Shown one piece after another: positions 1 to 9,217 of a DNA stretch of 64,000 nt. The position numbers and the translations under genes were made by a program. Origin of the DNA: Streptomyces sp. GS7 (GTDB lineage: Bacteria > Actinomycetota > Actinomycetes > Streptomycetales > Streptomycetaceae); NCBI RefSeq assembly GCF_009834125.1, contig NZ_CP047146.1, positions 744,001 to 808,000 of the forward strand. Direction: 5' to 3'. Numbering within the stretch: position 1 is the stretch's first letter; each line of letters opens with the position of its first letter. A model generated the notes under the pieces. It did not search any database. It was not told the DNA's origin and worked only from the letters and a program-made list of their open reading frames with translations.

Positions 1-643
1 CACCGCCGTCGACCAGCTCAAGCTCGCCGAGGCGGTGATGAAGAACGACGCCTTCCGCGCGGTCGTCACCACCGAGAACGTCAAGATCGACGGTCTGCCG
101 GACAAGATCTACAACAACAACAGCCTGCTGACGACGATGGCGGGCGTGGTCCGCGGCATCAAGACCGGCTCCAGCTCGCCGGCCGGCGGCACCTTCATGT
201 GGGCCGCGTACCGCACCGTCGGCGGCAAGGACCAGCTGCTGCTCGGTGTGACGATGGACCAGCACGCCCGCGGCACCGACCCCAACGCCCACCTCCAACT
301 GGCCCTGGACAACAGCCAGAAGGTGATCGGCGCGGCCAAGGACGCGCTGTCCTCCGCCACCGTGGTGAAGAAGGGGCAGGTCGTCGGCTACGTGGACGAC
401 GGGCTCGACGGCCAGACGCCGGTGGTCGCCACCAAGGACCTGACGGCGGTCGGCTGGCCCGGGATGAAGGCGACGTTCTCGATCGCCAACGGCGGCAAGG
501 CCGTACCGCACACGGCGAAGGCCGGCACGGTCGTCGGCGAGCTGACCGTCGGCAACGGCGCGAGCCAGCAGAAGGTCCCGGTGGCACTGCAATCGGACCT
601 GGCCGAGCCGACGTTCGGGGCGAAGCTGACCCGGCTGGGGTGA
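1..643 (+). CDS. D-alanyl-D-alanine carboxypeptidase, C-terminal part
   Basis: The reading frame is open from base 2, so the N-terminus lies outside the window; about 213 residues are visible. The segment GVVRGIKTGSSSPAGG carries the KTG box that lines the active site of penicillin-binding transpeptidases. It is followed by a beta-rich C-terminal region of the kind seen in secreted low-molecular-mass PBPs. The SxxK and SxN boxes would lie upstream. The family trims the terminal D-Ala from peptidoglycan stem peptides outside the membrane. The stop at 641-643 is followed by 200 bases without a gene before the next CDS. Confidence 0.85.
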   Translation, partial: TAVDQLKLAEAVMKNDAFRAVVTTENVKIDGLPDKIYNNNSLLTTMAGVVRGIKTGSSSPAGGTFMWAAYRTVGGKDQLLLGVTMDQHARGTDPNAHLQLALDNSQKVIGAAKDALSSATVVKKGQVVGYVDDGLDGQTPVVATKDLTAVGWPGMKATFSIANGGKAVPHTAKAGTVVGELTVGNGASQQKVPVALQSDLAEPTFGAKLTRLG

Positions 644-843
644 GGCACGGGAGCCGGGCGGCCGTCGCGGCGGTCGCCCGGCTCCCGGCCGCCGGACCAC
701 CTCCGCACCCGCCCGTACCGCTCCGCCCGTACCGCCCCTCCGTCCCCTCGTGACCGGAGCCCGTCATCGACGCAGCGCAAGCGCACAAGACGTACCAGGC
801 GTCCGCTTCCGCATCCGCCGCGTCCACCACCGCGGCCTGGGCG

Positions 844-2397
844 GTGCGCAGCGCGGTGGTGCTGGCGCCCGCGGGGCTGATGCTGTTCCTGGGGGCGTGG
901 GGGATCCGCCGGCAGGACGCCATCTGGCGCGACGAGGCGGTCACTTACGACATGGCGCACCGCAGCCTGTCCGATCTGTGGCTGACGCTGCTCCACGTCG
1001 ATGTCGTGCACGGCCTGTACTACGCGCTGATGCACGTCTGGTTCGTCGTCTACGACGCCACCCTCGGCAGCACCCTCGGCGCGGTGATCGGCCTGCGGCT
1101 GCCGTCGGTCGTGGCGATGACGGCCGCCGCGGCGGGGATCGCGCTGCTGGGGGAGCGCCTGGTCGGGCGGCGGGCGGGACTGTTCGCGGGGCTCGCCTTC
1201 GCGCTGATCCCGGTCGTGCAGCAGTACGCGCAGGAGGGGCGCTCCTACGCGACGATCTGTGCGGCGGTCGTCTGGGCCACGTATCTGCTGGTGCTCGCCG
1301 CCGCCCACCCGCGCCGCCAGTTGTGGTGGGGCTATACCGCGCTGATGCTGTTCGCCTGCCTGCTGCACGAGTTCGCGGCGCTGGCGCTGCCCGCACACGG
1401 TGCCGCCGTCATACTGGCCCGGCTGCCCCGCCGCGTGCTGCGTGCCTGGGCGCTGTCGGCGGTCGCCGTCCTCGCCGGACTCGCCCCGCTCGCGGTGTTC
1501 AGCACCCGGCAGTCGGCCCAGATCAGCTGGCTCATGTGGCCGGACCCGCTGCAACTCCTGACGTTCGCGGTCCTCGCGGTCCTCGGCTCCGGCTGCGCCC
1601 GCGTCCCCATACGCTCCCGCGGTCCGGTCGGGCTGCGCGCCGTCGGCATCCCGCTGCTGATCCTGCCCACCCTCCTCCTGCTCCTCCTCTCCCACGTCGA
1701 ACCCGCCTACGTGGACCGCTACGTCCTCTACTACGTGGCGGGCTTCGCGCTGGTCGCGGGCGCCGCGCTGGCCCGGCTGCTGCGGCCGGCGGGCGAACGG
1801 GGCCAGACCCGCGGCCGGTTGCTGCGGCGGGTGCTGGCCCTGTCGCTGGCGCTGGCCGCGCTGCTGCCCGTGGACGTCCATCTGCGCAGCCCGGACAGCC
1901 GGGTCGACGACGCCACCGCCGTCGCCCAGGCGGTGCGCGAGGTGTCCGAGCCGGGCGACGGGCTCCTCTTCATGCCGTCCCGCCGCCGCGTCTGGATGGC
2001 GACCCGGCCGCACGACTTCCGCGGTCTGGACGATCTCGCGCTGGCCAAGAGCCCGGTGGCGTCCCACACCCTCTACGGGACGGAGCTCTCCGGCGACCAG
2101 ATCCGCGACCGGATGCTGGCCAGCCGCCGGATCGTCGTGGCGGGCGACCCGTCCGGGCAGCCGGTCGACGACAACGACCAGGAGATCGCCAAACGGGCCA
2201 CGCTGCGTGGGGAGTTCATGGTGTGCGGCAGCACGGAGGTGCGCGGCGCCCGGATAACGGTCTATGCGCGGGCCGGCGACGGGGGCGGCTGCCGCGACGG
2301 GGCGGGCGCGGTCCGGCAGCCCCCCGGCGGCCCGCGGATAGACCGTTATCCGGGCGCCGCCTCGACCCGGCCCTGTCCCGATGCGGCCCTGTCCTGA
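844..2397 (+). CDS. GT-C fold membrane glycosyltransferase-like protein
   Basis: The product is a 517-residue polytopic membrane protein. The first hydrophobic helix is followed by IWRDEAVTYDMAHR, the acidic motif in the first extracytoplasmic loop typical of polyprenyl-phosphate-dependent GT-C (family 39/83-like) glycosyltransferases. About ten further hydrophobic segments follow, then a soluble C-terminal domain. The most likely role is transfer of a sugar from a lipid carrier on the outer face of the membrane; donor and acceptor cannot be read. The start is GTG 844, because the frame is closed at 751 and contains no ATG or GTG in between. No good ribosome site precedes it, although GGAG at 756-759 lies seven bases before an in-frame ATC at 766. 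The last 50 residues are encoded by a large inverted repeat and a tandem repeat and are probably not part of the folded domain. Confidence 0.75.
   Translation: MRSAVVLAPAGLMLFLGAWGIRRQDAIWRDEAVTYDMAHRSLSDLWLTLLHVDVVHGLYYALMHVWFVVYDATLGSTLGAVIGLRLPSVVAMTAAAAGIALLGERLVGRRAGLFAGLAFALIPVVQQYAQEGRSYATICAAVVWATYLLVLAAAHPRRQLWWGYTALMLFACLLHEFAALALPAHGAAVILARLPRRVLRAWALSAVAVLAGLAPLAVFSTRQSAQISWLMWPDPLQLLTFAVLAVLGSGCARVPIRSRGPVGLRAVGIPLLILPTLLLLLLSHVEPAYVDRYVLYYVAGFALVAGAALARLLRPAGERGQTRGRLLRRVLALSLALAALLPVDVHLRSPDSRVDDATAVAQAVREVSEPGDGLLFMPSRRRVWMATRPHDFRGLDDLALAKSPVASHTLYGTELSGDQIRDRMLASRRIVVAGDPSGQPVDDNDQEIAKRATLRGEFMVCGSTEVRGARITVYARAGDGGGCRDGAGAVRQPPGGPRIDRYPGAASTRPCPDAALS
2243..2360. repeat. 23-bp perfect inverted repeat, 72-bp spacer
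   Basis: Bases 2243-2265 are the exact reverse complement of 2338-2360 (each arm contains CCCGGATAACGGTC). Both arms lie inside the end of the glycosyltransferase gene. As a result the C-terminal residues RITVY...RIDRY-PGAA are mirrored almost identically on the opposite strand. The spacer is G/C-rich. This could be a stem-loop acting as a terminator, or the trace of an inverted duplication. Confidence 0.9.
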
Positions 2398-2416
2398 CGC
2401 GGCCCTGTCCCGATCT
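2369..2416. repeat. Tandem repeat of a 16-bp unit, three copies
   Basis: Three near-identical units built on CGGCCCTGTCCCGATG follow each other and span the stop codon of the glycosyltransferase gene at 2395-2397. Copy number change here would alter the tail of the protein and the position of its stop. Confidence 0.75.
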
Positions 2417-2576
2417 GGCCCCGGGCCCCGCAGCGCGCGGTACCGCGTCGGTCGGCCCCCCGGACCGCCGCCGCCCGGCGCACCGGGCGCACCGGGCGCA
2501 CCACGTTCGTACCGTCCCCCCGCGTCCTGGCGGTGGCCACGCGGCTTCGGCCCGACGACGCGGCGCATGGCCCCCG

Positions 2577-3314
2577 TTACACCAGCCCCGCCGCCGCCCC
2601 GTCGATCCCCAGCAACTCCTTGAGCGCCCGCGCGCCGGCCGGGGTGAGGCGTACCGCGCGCCCGCTGCCGATCCGGCGGATCCAGCGGCGCTCCAGCAGC
2701 CGCTCGCAGAGCCGGGCGCCGGCGGTGCCCGCGAGGTGCTGCCGGCGTTCGGTCCAGTCCAGGCAGCCGCGGGCCTGCGGGCGTCGTTCGCCGCGCAGCA
2801 CCGCGGGCGGAATCCCCAGCGCCTCGGCGAACCACGCCCGGCCGTCGTCGGTGAGCGCGAAGCCACCGTCCTGGTCGAGCAGCCCGCGGCCGGTCATCGC
2901 ATCGGTGATCGTGACGCCGAGGCGGCCGGCGAGGTGGTCGTAGCAGGTGCGGCCGCGGGCGAGCGCGGTGGTCGTGCTGGCCGCCCGCAGGCCGCGCGGT
3001 GCGGCGGCGGGCGGGCCGAGCCGGGCGGTGAGCGATTCCAGCAGCTCGGCGACGCCGGGGCCGGCGAGCTGCACGTAGCGGTGCCGGCCCTGTCGCCGCT
3101 CGACGAGCAGCCCGCCGTCGGTCAGCCGGGTCAGATGCTCGCTCGCGGTCGACGGCGCGACCTGCGCGTACGCGGCGAGTTCACCGGCGGTCCAGGCCCG
3201 TCCGTCGAGCAGCGCCAGGCAGAACGCGGCGCGGGTGCGGTCCGCCAGCAGCGCCGCCAGCCGAGCCAGCTCGGAACTGTAGTCGGGAGACGGCGAAGGT
3301 GTCGGGGACGTCAT
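2577..3314 (-). CDS. ArsR-type winged-helix transcriptional regulator
   Basis: The product has 245 residues. Residues 10-95 form an ArsR-like winged helix: the recognition helix lies around VAPSTASEHLTRL and the wing is GLLVERRQGRHRYVQLAG. The long C-terminal part has a second helix-turn-helix-like stretch and no obvious metal-binding cysteine pair. This matches the actinobacterial ArsR/HTH regulators of about 230 residues with a DUF-type C-terminus. The start is ATG at 3314. It is transcribed away from the small exported protein gene upstream, and no target gene is adjacent in the same operon. The ligand is unknown. Confidence 0.8.
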   Translation of the reverse strand: MTSPTPSPSPDYSSELARLAALLADRTRAAFCLALLDGRAWTAGELAAYAQVAPSTASEHLTRLTDGGLLVERRQGRHRYVQLAGPGVAELLESLTARLGPPAAAPRGLRAASTTTALARGRTCYDHLAGRLGVTITDAMTGRGLLDQDGGFALTDDGRAWFAEALGIPPAVLRGERRPQARGCLDWTERRQHLAGTAGARLCERLLERRWIRRIGSGRAVRLTPAGARALKELLGIDGAAAGLV

Positions 3315-3434
3315 GCGTCCATTCTCCGCCGCGACATTTCGGCCGCTACCGATACGTCGTCGCAGCCGGATGCCGGATGCCGGATGGGCGGGGTGGCTGG
3401 GGCCGGGCGGCCCCGGTGCACCGGGCGCGCCGTC

Positions 3435-3530
3435 TGACGGGAGCCCTTGCCGTCCTGACGGGAGCCCTTGCCGTCCTGGCCGGAAGCGCGCCGTCCTAGC
3501 GGGAGGTGCGCCGTCCTAGCGGGAGGTGCG
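3435..3530. repeat. Two adjacent tandem duplications
   Basis: A 21-bp unit beginning TGACGGGAGCCCTTGCCGTC occurs twice (3435-3455, 3456-3476). A 20-bp unit, CCGTCCTAGCGGGAGGTGCG, then occurs twice (3491-3510, 3511-3530). The second pair duplicates the last codons and the stop of the minus-strand gene at 3516-3830, so the gene end is present in two copies. Confidence 0.9.
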
Positions 3531-3830
3531 CTGCGCGCCGCCGGTGGCGTGCGCCGGCTGCGGGGTGTCGTGGCTGCTGCGTCGGCGCACCGCGAAGGCG
3601 ACGCCCGCCGCGCCCAGCACGCCCGCGCCGCCGATGAGGCCGGCCTTCGGCAGCTGCCCGGCCTTCTCCGCGATGCCGGCCAGCCCCTCGTCGGGGAGCA
3701 GGATCGCCGTCCGGCTGCCCGCGGGCACGCTGGACTCGGCGAAGGCGGCGCCCGCGGGAAGCAGCAGGGCGGCCAGCGCGCCGGTCGCGACGGTGGCGGT
3801 ACGGATCACGGAGCGGCGCTGAGCCCGCAT
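3516..3830 (-). CDS. Small exported protein with C-terminal membrane anchor
   Basis: The protein has 104 residues. The N-terminus MRAQRRSVIRTATVATG continues into a hydrophobic stretch ending at GAAFAES, a classical Sec signal peptide. A second hydrophobic helix, LIGGAGVLGAAGVAFAV, is followed by RRRSS near the C-terminus. This suggests a short extracytoplasmic segment anchored by one helix. There is no LPXTG motif. The function is not recognised. The gene stands alone, and its stop lies inside a 20-bp tandem duplication. Confidence 0.65.
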   Translation of the reverse strand: MRAQRRSVIRTATVATGALAALLLPAGAAFAESSVPAGSRTAILLPDEGLAGIAEKAGQLPKAGLIGGAGVLGAAGVAFAVRRRSSHDTPQPAHATGGAQRTSR

Positions 3831-4175
3831 GGCTACTCCTCGTCGTGGACGGCCGGTGCCGTCCTGGGGTGAGGTACGGGCAGCACGCTACGGAGCGTCC
3901 ATAACGACGATCCATACGTTGTGTAACAGTCACCCCCACCATCTCCGGTCAGTCGTGAAACGGAGCGGCCGGCGGCGTCCGCCGGGAGGACGGGCGGAAC
4001 GGCTGTCCGGCAGCCGCCGGAACGGCCGTCCTGAAGATTCCTCACCGCGCCACCTTGGGTAGCTTGGTCAAGCTATGCCCGCAATAGCGACCTTTGTGGG
4101 TATTGGTGCGGATGCGGCGGGCGCGCTTCGTCCGCCGGCGAACGGCACACGGCGGGCGAAGGCGGTGACAACGGC
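3831..4175. other. Divergent intergenic region
   Basis: This 345-base gap separates two diverging genes. It holds an AT-richer stretch around 3895-3935 that probably contains the promoter of the exported-protein gene, and a GC-rich near-duplicate pair (GGAACGGCTGTCCGG and GGAACGGCCGTCCTG, about 3998-4033). No gene, RNA or certain promoter is visible. Confidence 0.5.
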
Positions 4176-4922
4176 ATGCGGCACCGACGACGCCCGGCGG
4201 GCCCGACGCCGACCACCCGCACCACCGTGGCCGCCCTGGCCCTGGCCCTCGTCCCCCTCGCCGGCTGCGCGAGCCCCGAGGGCCTGAAGAACGACGGGCC
4301 GGCGCGCAGCGTGCACGCCCCCCAGGAACTCTGGCCGCGGTACACCCCCGCACCCCTCCGCGAGAGCGACAACCCCGCCGCCCTCAAACCCCTCCCCGGC
4401 GTCCCGCACGTCCCAGGCGGCGACATGACCCACGTCGACCCGCTCGCCGTCCTCGACGCCGACTACACCTCCGACGGCGACCGCGCGCCCGCGCCCCGCT
4501 CCGTACGCCGCCCCGAGCTGCACGACCTCACCGACGACGGCAAGCCCGACCTGATCGCCGTCGTCGATGTCGACCGCCGCACCAGCGACCTGCGCGTCTA
4601 CACCGTCCGGAACGCGGTCGTCACCCGGATCCTCGCGCTGCGCGGCGTCCTCGCCGGCGTCGAACTCGCGGCCGGCCATCTCGCGGTCCGCGAACCGACC
4701 AAGGACCCGCGCTACGTCAGCGTCACCGACTACGTCTGGGACGGCCACTCCATGGGCCTGTGGGACCTCACCCTCGACCTCGCCCACAAGCCGAAGCCGT
4801 CGCCCGGCGCGCCCTCGCCCGGCGTCCCCTCGCCCGCCCCCACCAGCACGCCCCCGTCCCCGACGAGCATCAGCCGGCGCGCCCCGTGGGCCGTCCCCGG
4901 TCCGCCCGGGACCCCGCCATGA
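4176..4922 (+). CDS. Lipoprotein with FG-GAP/VCBS-like repeat, coupled to sensor kinase
   Basis: The product has 248 residues. It has an N-terminal signal with the lipobox LAGC (Cys about residue 30), so it should be lipid-anchored on the outer face of the membrane. The central part contains HDLTDDGKPDLIAVVDVD, a calcium-loop-like FG-GAP/VCBS segment. The C-terminus is a Pro/Ser/Thr tail. The stop overlaps the kinase start as ATGA (4919-4922), which indicates translational coupling. Lipoproteins encoded next to sensor kinases, such as CseA of the sigE system, often tune the kinase. That role is inferred here; similarity to CseA itself was not established. Confidence 0.7.
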   Translation: MRHRRRPAGPTPTTRTTVAALALALVPLAGCASPEGLKNDGPARSVHAPQELWPRYTPAPLRESDNPAALKPLPGVPHVPGGDMTHVDPLAVLDADYTSDGDRAPAPRSVRRPELHDLTDDGKPDLIAVVDVDRRTSDLRVYTVRNAVVTRILALRGVLAGVELAAGHLAVREPTKDPRYVSVTDYVWDGHSMGLWDLTLDLAHKPKPSPGAPSPGVPSPAPTSTPPSPTSISRRAPWAVPGPPGTPP

Positions 4923-6211
4923 GGCGGCCCCGCCCCGCCGTCTCCCTCCGCTGGAAGATCGCGCTGACCGTGACGGCGGTGTGCTGCGCGGTCGCCGCGG
5001 TCCTCGGCGTGCTCGTGCACAACGCGGTGGCCCGGCAGACCGTCGGCGAGGTCCGCAAGGAGACCCGCGCGGACCTCGACACCGCGCTGGACCTCTTCGA
5101 GTACGGCACCTCCCGCGAGGGCATCAACTCCGTTCTGGACTCGCCGGAACTCCCCGAAGAACTGAAGAAGTTGGTGCGCCGCGGCCGACGCGGCAGCATG
5201 GTCGGCAGCTATCGCGGACAGCCGGTGATGTGGGCCGCGGCGCCCGCCGGCAACCAGATCATGGCCGTCTGGTCGCCCTACGGGAACACCCGCCGCACCC
5301 TGGAGAAGTTCGACACCGCCATCCTCGGCTCGGCCGTGCTCGCCGCCACCGCCGTCGCCCTCGCCGGCCTCTTCCTCGCCCGGCGCATCAGCCGCCGGCT
5401 GACCACCACCGCGGCCGTCGCGCGCCGCATCACCGCCGGTGACCTGGACGCGCGGGTCGGCGACGTCGCGGGTCGGTGGCCGCGCGGCGGCCCGTCGGCG
5501 TATGACGAGGTGGCGGCGGTGGCGGCGGCCCTGGACTCCGTGGCCGGCTCCCTGCAGGGCCGCCTCCAGGCCGAGCAGCGCTTCACCGCCGACGTCGCCC
5601 ACGAACTGCGCACCCCGCTCACCGGCATCCTCGCCTCCGCCGCGCTCCTCCCGGAGGGCCGCCCCAAGGAGATGATCAACGACCGGCTGCACGCCCTGCA
5701 CCGGCTCACCGAGGACCTGCTGGAGATCTCCCGGCTCGACTCCGGCGCCGAACACGCCGACCTCGCCGCCTGCGCACTCGGCCCGCTCGTCACCCGCTCC
5801 GTACGCGCCACCGGCCTCGACATCGAGGTACGCATCCTCGCCGACACCGTCGTCGAAACGGACCGGCGCCGCCTGGACCGCATCCTCGCCAACCTCGTCA
5901 TCAACGCGCACCGGCACGGCCGGCCCCCGGTCGCGGTGACCGTGGACGCCCTGCCCGGCGGCATCCCCACCATCGAGGTGCGCGACCACGGCCCCGGCTA
6001 TCCCGCGGACCTGCTGCACCACGGCCCGCAGCGCTTCCGCACCGACGCCCCGGGCCGCGGCCGAGGCCACGGTCTGGGCCTGACCATCGCCGTGGGACAG
6101 GCCGCCGTCCTCGGCATCGGCCTCTACTTCACCAACGCCCCCGACGGCGGCGCCCGCGCCCTCCTCAGCTTCCCGCCTCACCCCCCGGACCGCACCACCG
6201 CCACCCCCTGA
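4919..6211 (+). CDS. Sensor histidine kinase without adjacent response regulator
   Basis: The protein has 430 residues. There are two membrane helices (about 12-34 and 134-154) around a short extracytoplasmic domain, then a HAMP linker. The H-box is DVAHELRTPLTG (phospho-acceptor His228), the N-box NLVINAHRHG, the G1 box DHGPGYP and the G2 box GHGLGLT. The order is that of a complete class I kinase. The gene overlaps the upstream lipoprotein gene by four bases. The next gene is recQ on the other strand, so the cognate regulator is not local. The family autophosphorylates on His and passes the phosphate to a response-regulator Asp. Confidence 0.9.
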   Translation: MRRPRPAVSLRWKIALTVTAVCCAVAAVLGVLVHNAVARQTVGEVRKETRADLDTALDLFEYGTSREGINSVLDSPELPEELKKLVRRGRRGSMVGSYRGQPVMWAAAPAGNQIMAVWSPYGNTRRTLEKFDTAILGSAVLAATAVALAGLFLARRISRRLTTTAAVARRITAGDLDARVGDVAGRWPRGGPSAYDEVAAVAAALDSVAGSLQGRLQAEQRFTADVAHELRTPLTGILASAALLPEGRPKEMINDRLHALHRLTEDLLEISRLDSGAEHADLAACALGPLVTRSVRATGLDIEVRILADTVVETDRRRLDRILANLVINAHRHGRPPVAVTVDALPGGIPTIEVRDHGPGYPADLLHHGPQRFRTDAPGRGRGHGLGLTIAVGQAAVLGIGLYFTNAPDGGARALLSFPPHPPDRTTATP

Positions 6212-6236
6212 GCCCACCGAACCCCCCTGCCCTTCC

Positions 6237-8231
6237 TCACCAGTCGATGTCGTCCGGCGGCTCGGGCACCACGTCCTCGTCCGCGGCCGGCGGCGCCGCC
6301 GGCGCCCCCGCGGGGACTTCCTCGGCGGCTGCCTCTCCCGCGTCCCGCCCCGCCAGCACGTCCAGGATCTGCTGCCCGTACTTCGCGAGCTTGCTCTCGC
6401 CGACGCCGCTCACCGTGCCCAGCTCGGCCGTCGTGGCCGGCTGCACCGTCGCGATCTCCCGCAGCGTGGCGTCATGGAAGATCACATACGCCGGTACGCC
6501 CTGCTCCTTGGCCGTACGGCCCCGCCAGCCGCGCAGCGCCTCGAAGACCGGCAGCGCCGCCTCCGGCAGATCCACCGGCGCCCGCTTGGCCTTGGCCTTC
6601 GCCGTCCGCGCAGCCTTTCCCGGCTTCTCCGGCTCCCGCCGCATCGGGACCTCGCGCTGCCCGCGCAGCACCTCGCCGCTCGCCTCGGTGAGCACCAGCG
6701 TGCCGTAGTCCCCCTCGACCGCCAGCAGGCCCTGCGCCAGCAACTGCCGCACCACGCCCCGCCATTCGGCCTCCCGCAGATCCTCGCCGATCCCGAAGAC
6801 GCTCAGCCCGTCATGGTCGAACTGGATCACCTTGGCGGTCTTGCGCCCCATCAGGATGTCGATGATCTGCCCCGCGCCGAACTTCTGCCCCCGCTCGCGC
6901 TGCAACCGCACCACCGTCGACAGCAGCTTCTGCGCCGGCACCGTCCCGTCCCAGGTCTGCGGCGGAGCCAGGCAGGTGTCGCAGTTGCCGCACGGGCCGC
7001 TCTCCTGGCCGAAATACGCCAGCAGCCGCACCCGCCGGCACGCCACCGTCTCGCACATCGCCAGCATCGCGTCCAGATGGGCGGACAGCCGGCGCCGGTG
7101 CGCGTCGTCCCCCTCCGATCCGTCGATCATCTTCCGCTGCTGGACCACGTCCTGGAGCCCGTACGCCAGCCAGGCCGTCGACGGCTGACCGTCCCGCCCC
7201 GCGCGCCCGGTCTCCTGGTAGTACCCCTCCACCGACTTCGGCAGGTCCAGATGCGCCACGAACCGCACATCGGGCTTGTCGATCCCCATGCCGAACGCGA
7301 TGGTGGCGACCACGACCAGCCCGTCCTCCCGCAGGAACCGTGCCTGGTTCTCCGCACGCGTACGGGCGTCGAGCCCGGCGTGATACGGCACCGCGGCGAC
7401 CCCGTTGTCCACCAGGAACTGCGCGGTCTTCTCCACCGAGGCCCGCGAGAGGCAGTAGACGATGCCGGCGTCCCCGGGGTGCTCCCCGCGCACCAGCTCC
7501 AGCAGCTGCTTCTTCGGCTCGCTCTTGGCCGCGATCCGGTACTGGATGTTCGGCCGGTCGAAGCTGGCCACGAAGTGCCGCGCATCCGCCATCCGCAGCC
7601 GCGAGGTGATCTCGCCGTGGGTGGCCTCGGTCGCCGTCGCGGTCAGCGCGATCCGCGGCACGTCCGGCCAGCGGTCGTGCAGCATCGACAGCGCCAGATA
7701 GTCCGGCCGGAAGTCATGGCCCCACTGCGCGACGCAGTGCGCCTCGTCGATCGCGAAGAGCGAGATCTTCCCGCGGTCCAGCAGCTGCACCGTCTGCTCG
7801 ACCCGCAGCCGCTCCGGCGCCAGATACAGCAGATCCAGCTCACCGGCCAGGAACTCGGCCTCCACCAGCCGCCGCTCCTCCAGATCCTGCGTCGAGTTGA
7901 GGAACCCGGCCCGCACCCCGAGCGCCCGCAGCGCATCGACCTGGTCCTGCATCAACGCGATCAATGGCGAGATCACGACCCCGACGCCCGGCCGCACCAG
8001 CGACGGGATCTGGTAGCACAGCGACTTCCCGCCTCCGGTGGGCATCAGCACCACCGCGTCGCCGCCCCCTACGACGTGCTCGATGATCTCCTGCTGACTC
8101 CCGCGGAAGGCGTCGTACCCGAACACCCGGCGCAGTACCTGCACCGCCTCGCCCGCCGCCCCGCCCGTCCCCGGGGCACCGTCCACATCCACGTCCACGC
8201 TCACGACCACTCCCGCATCCGCCGAACCCAC
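6237..8231 (-). CDS. recQ: ATP-dependent DNA helicase RecQ
   Basis: The product has 664 residues, full length for RecQ. Walker A is TGGGKS (65-70). The DEAH box is at 162-165 within [18 protein letters not shown]. Motif VI is [10 protein letters not shown]. The RQC zinc site is built from [25 protein letters not shown]-terminal HRDC domain (about 560-630) is followed by an acidic tail. It unwinds DNA 3'-5' in repair and recombination. The start is at 8231; an internal GTG a few codons later is also possible. The repetitive sequence 5' of the gene ends in a strong hairpin. Confidence 0.95.
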   Translation of the reverse strand: MGSADAGVVVSVDVDVDGAPGTGGAAGEAVQVLRRVFGYDAFRGSQQEIIEHVVGGGDAVVLMPTGGGKSLCYQIPSLVRPGVGVVISPLIALMQDQVDALRALGVRAGFLNSTQDLEERRLVEAEFLAGELDLLYLAPERLRVEQTVQLLDRGKISLFAIDEAHCVAQWGHDFRPDYLALSMLHDRWPDVPRIALTATATEATHGEITSRLRMADARHFVASFDRPNIQYRIAAKSEPKKQLLELVRGEHPGDAGIVYCLSRASVEKTAQFLVDNGVAAVPYHAGLDARTRAENQARFLREDGLVVVATIAFGMGIDKPDVRFVAHLDLPKSVEGYYQETGRAGRDGQPSTAWLAYGLQDVVQQRKMIDGSEGDDAHRRRLSAHLDAMLAMCETVACRRVRLLAYFGQESGPCGNCDTCLAPPQTWDGTVPAQKLLSTVVRLQRERGQKFGAGQIIDILMGRKTAKVIQFDHDGLSVFGIGEDLREAEWRGVVRQLLAQGLLAVEGDYGTLVLTEASGEVLRGQREVPMRREPEKPGKAARTAKAKAKRAPVDLPEAALPVFEALRGWRGRTAKEQGVPAYVIFHDATLREIATVQPATTAELGTVSGVGESKLAKYGQQILDVLAGRDAGEAAAEEVPAGAPAAPPAADEDVVPEPPDDIDW

Positions 8232-8342
8232 CCCGAAAGCCTACGAGCCCCGCCGCCCCCGCCGCCCACCCTGTGGATAACTCCACCCCGTCCCGCCGGA
8301 CCGACCGGCGGCCACCCGCACACCACCAGGCATCACCGGTCG

Positions 8343-8416
8343 GCAGCAGGCAACAACAGACAACAACAGGCAACGGCAGACGACACCAGGCAACAGCAGA
8401 CAACGGCAGACAGCAG
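8343..8416. repeat. CAACAGCAGA-type short tandem repeats
   Basis: The segment is built from about seven imperfect copies of a 9-10-base unit (CAACAACAGA, CAACGGCAGA, CAACAGCAGA). It is unusually A-rich for this genome and lies directly next to the hairpin at 8417-8446. It is between recQ and the short gene at 8491-8649 and does not appear to be coding. Confidence 0.8.
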
Positions 8417-8446
8417 GGGCCGCCCGGGATCACTCCCGGGCGGCCC
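8417..8446. terminator. 13-bp perfect hairpin with TCAC loop
   Basis: GGGCCGCCCGGGA (8417-8429) pairs perfectly with 8434-8446 around a four-base loop. It lies 45 bases after the end of the minus-strand gene at 8491, so it most likely ends that transcript. As in most Streptomyces terminators, no long U-tract follows. Confidence 0.8.
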
Positions 8447-8490
8447 TGACGGTGGCGCGCCTCCCGCGTCTCGCGCCGCGTCTCACGGGG

Positions 8491-8649
8491 TCACGCCGAT
8501 GCCGACCGCGTGTGCACGGCTTCCGCCCACGCGGCCAGCAGCTGCTCGTACTCGGCCTGCTCCTCGGGCGACAGCGCGCCGCCGGGGCGGGCGGCCATGA
8601 ATGCGCGTATCCGCTCGTTCGCCTCGTCGGGAGCGATAGAGGGGTTCAT
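8491..8649 (-). CDS. Short conserved-type hypothetical protein
   Basis: The product has 52 residues, beginning MNPSIAPDEANERIRAF. It is largely helical and acidic (ALSPEEQAEYEQLLAAW) with no cysteines or membrane segment. The frame stays open upstream to 8736, but the residues encoded there look like intergenic sequence, so the internal ATG at 8649 is preferred. No clear ribosome site is seen. The function is unknown. A strong hairpin follows at 8417-8446. Confidence 0.5.
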   Translation of the reverse strand: MNPSIAPDEANERIRAFMAARPGGALSPEEQAEYEQLLAAWAEAVHTRSASA

Positions 8650-9217
8650 GGGGTGAATGGTATAGATCGCCTCGCGCGGGTGTGGCCGGATTTCGCCAGT
8701 TGGGTCATCTGCCGTGTGCCGCCCGCCCGGCCACACCGCTCCGACCGGCCGTCCCGCGGTACGGACCCGCCCGCCGCTGTCCGCGGCCCGGCCCGGCTCC
8801 CCGCCCGGGGCCCGACCTCACCCGGCGACGAGACGACCGGCCCGCCAGGGCAGTCCGCCGTCCGCGGCTCCGTACGCCCGCGGCATCCCGGACGACACCG
8901 TGGTCGACGCCGTCGACCCGCCCCTGCGCTTCCCGGACCGCGCTCGCCCCGCATCCGCCCCAAGAGCCCCCGGACGTGCCGCCCTCGTTCTCCCAGCCGT
9001 CCGCTCGCCCGCCGGGTGTGCCACATCCGCAGCGACTGTGCGGCGGCTGTGCGGCGTCCGCGGAGCCTCGGCGTTCCGCCTCGGATTCGGCCATAGGGGT
9101 TCGCTCAGGGTTTCCTCAGGGACGTTCCCTGATGGGCCGGGCCGCCGGCGCGGAAGAGACTCGTGCTCGGGCCGGTCGATCACCGGTCCCGTCGCCACCA
9201 CCATGGAGAGCCCTATC

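Noticed and set aside
388..2835. Very long minus-strand open frame (815 codons) opposite the glycosyltransferase
   Set aside because: It spans several unrelated regions and has Arg/Pro/Gln-rich composition typical of antisense reading in high-GC DNA. The plus strand encodes a convincing membrane protein.
3919..3934. TGTGTAACAGTCAC as a CRP-type site
   Set aside because: The half-site spacing is one base short of the TGTGA-N6-TCACA pattern and the halves do not match well.
4176..6211. Assignment of the lipoprotein-kinase pair as cseA-cseC
   Set aside because: There is no sigE or cseB beside them, and sequence identity to the Cse proteins could not be judged here. Only the general module type is claimed.
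8343..8416. Possible CRISPR-like array
   Set aside because: The units are 9-10 bases, contiguous and degenerate, with no spacers; it is a simple tandem repeat.
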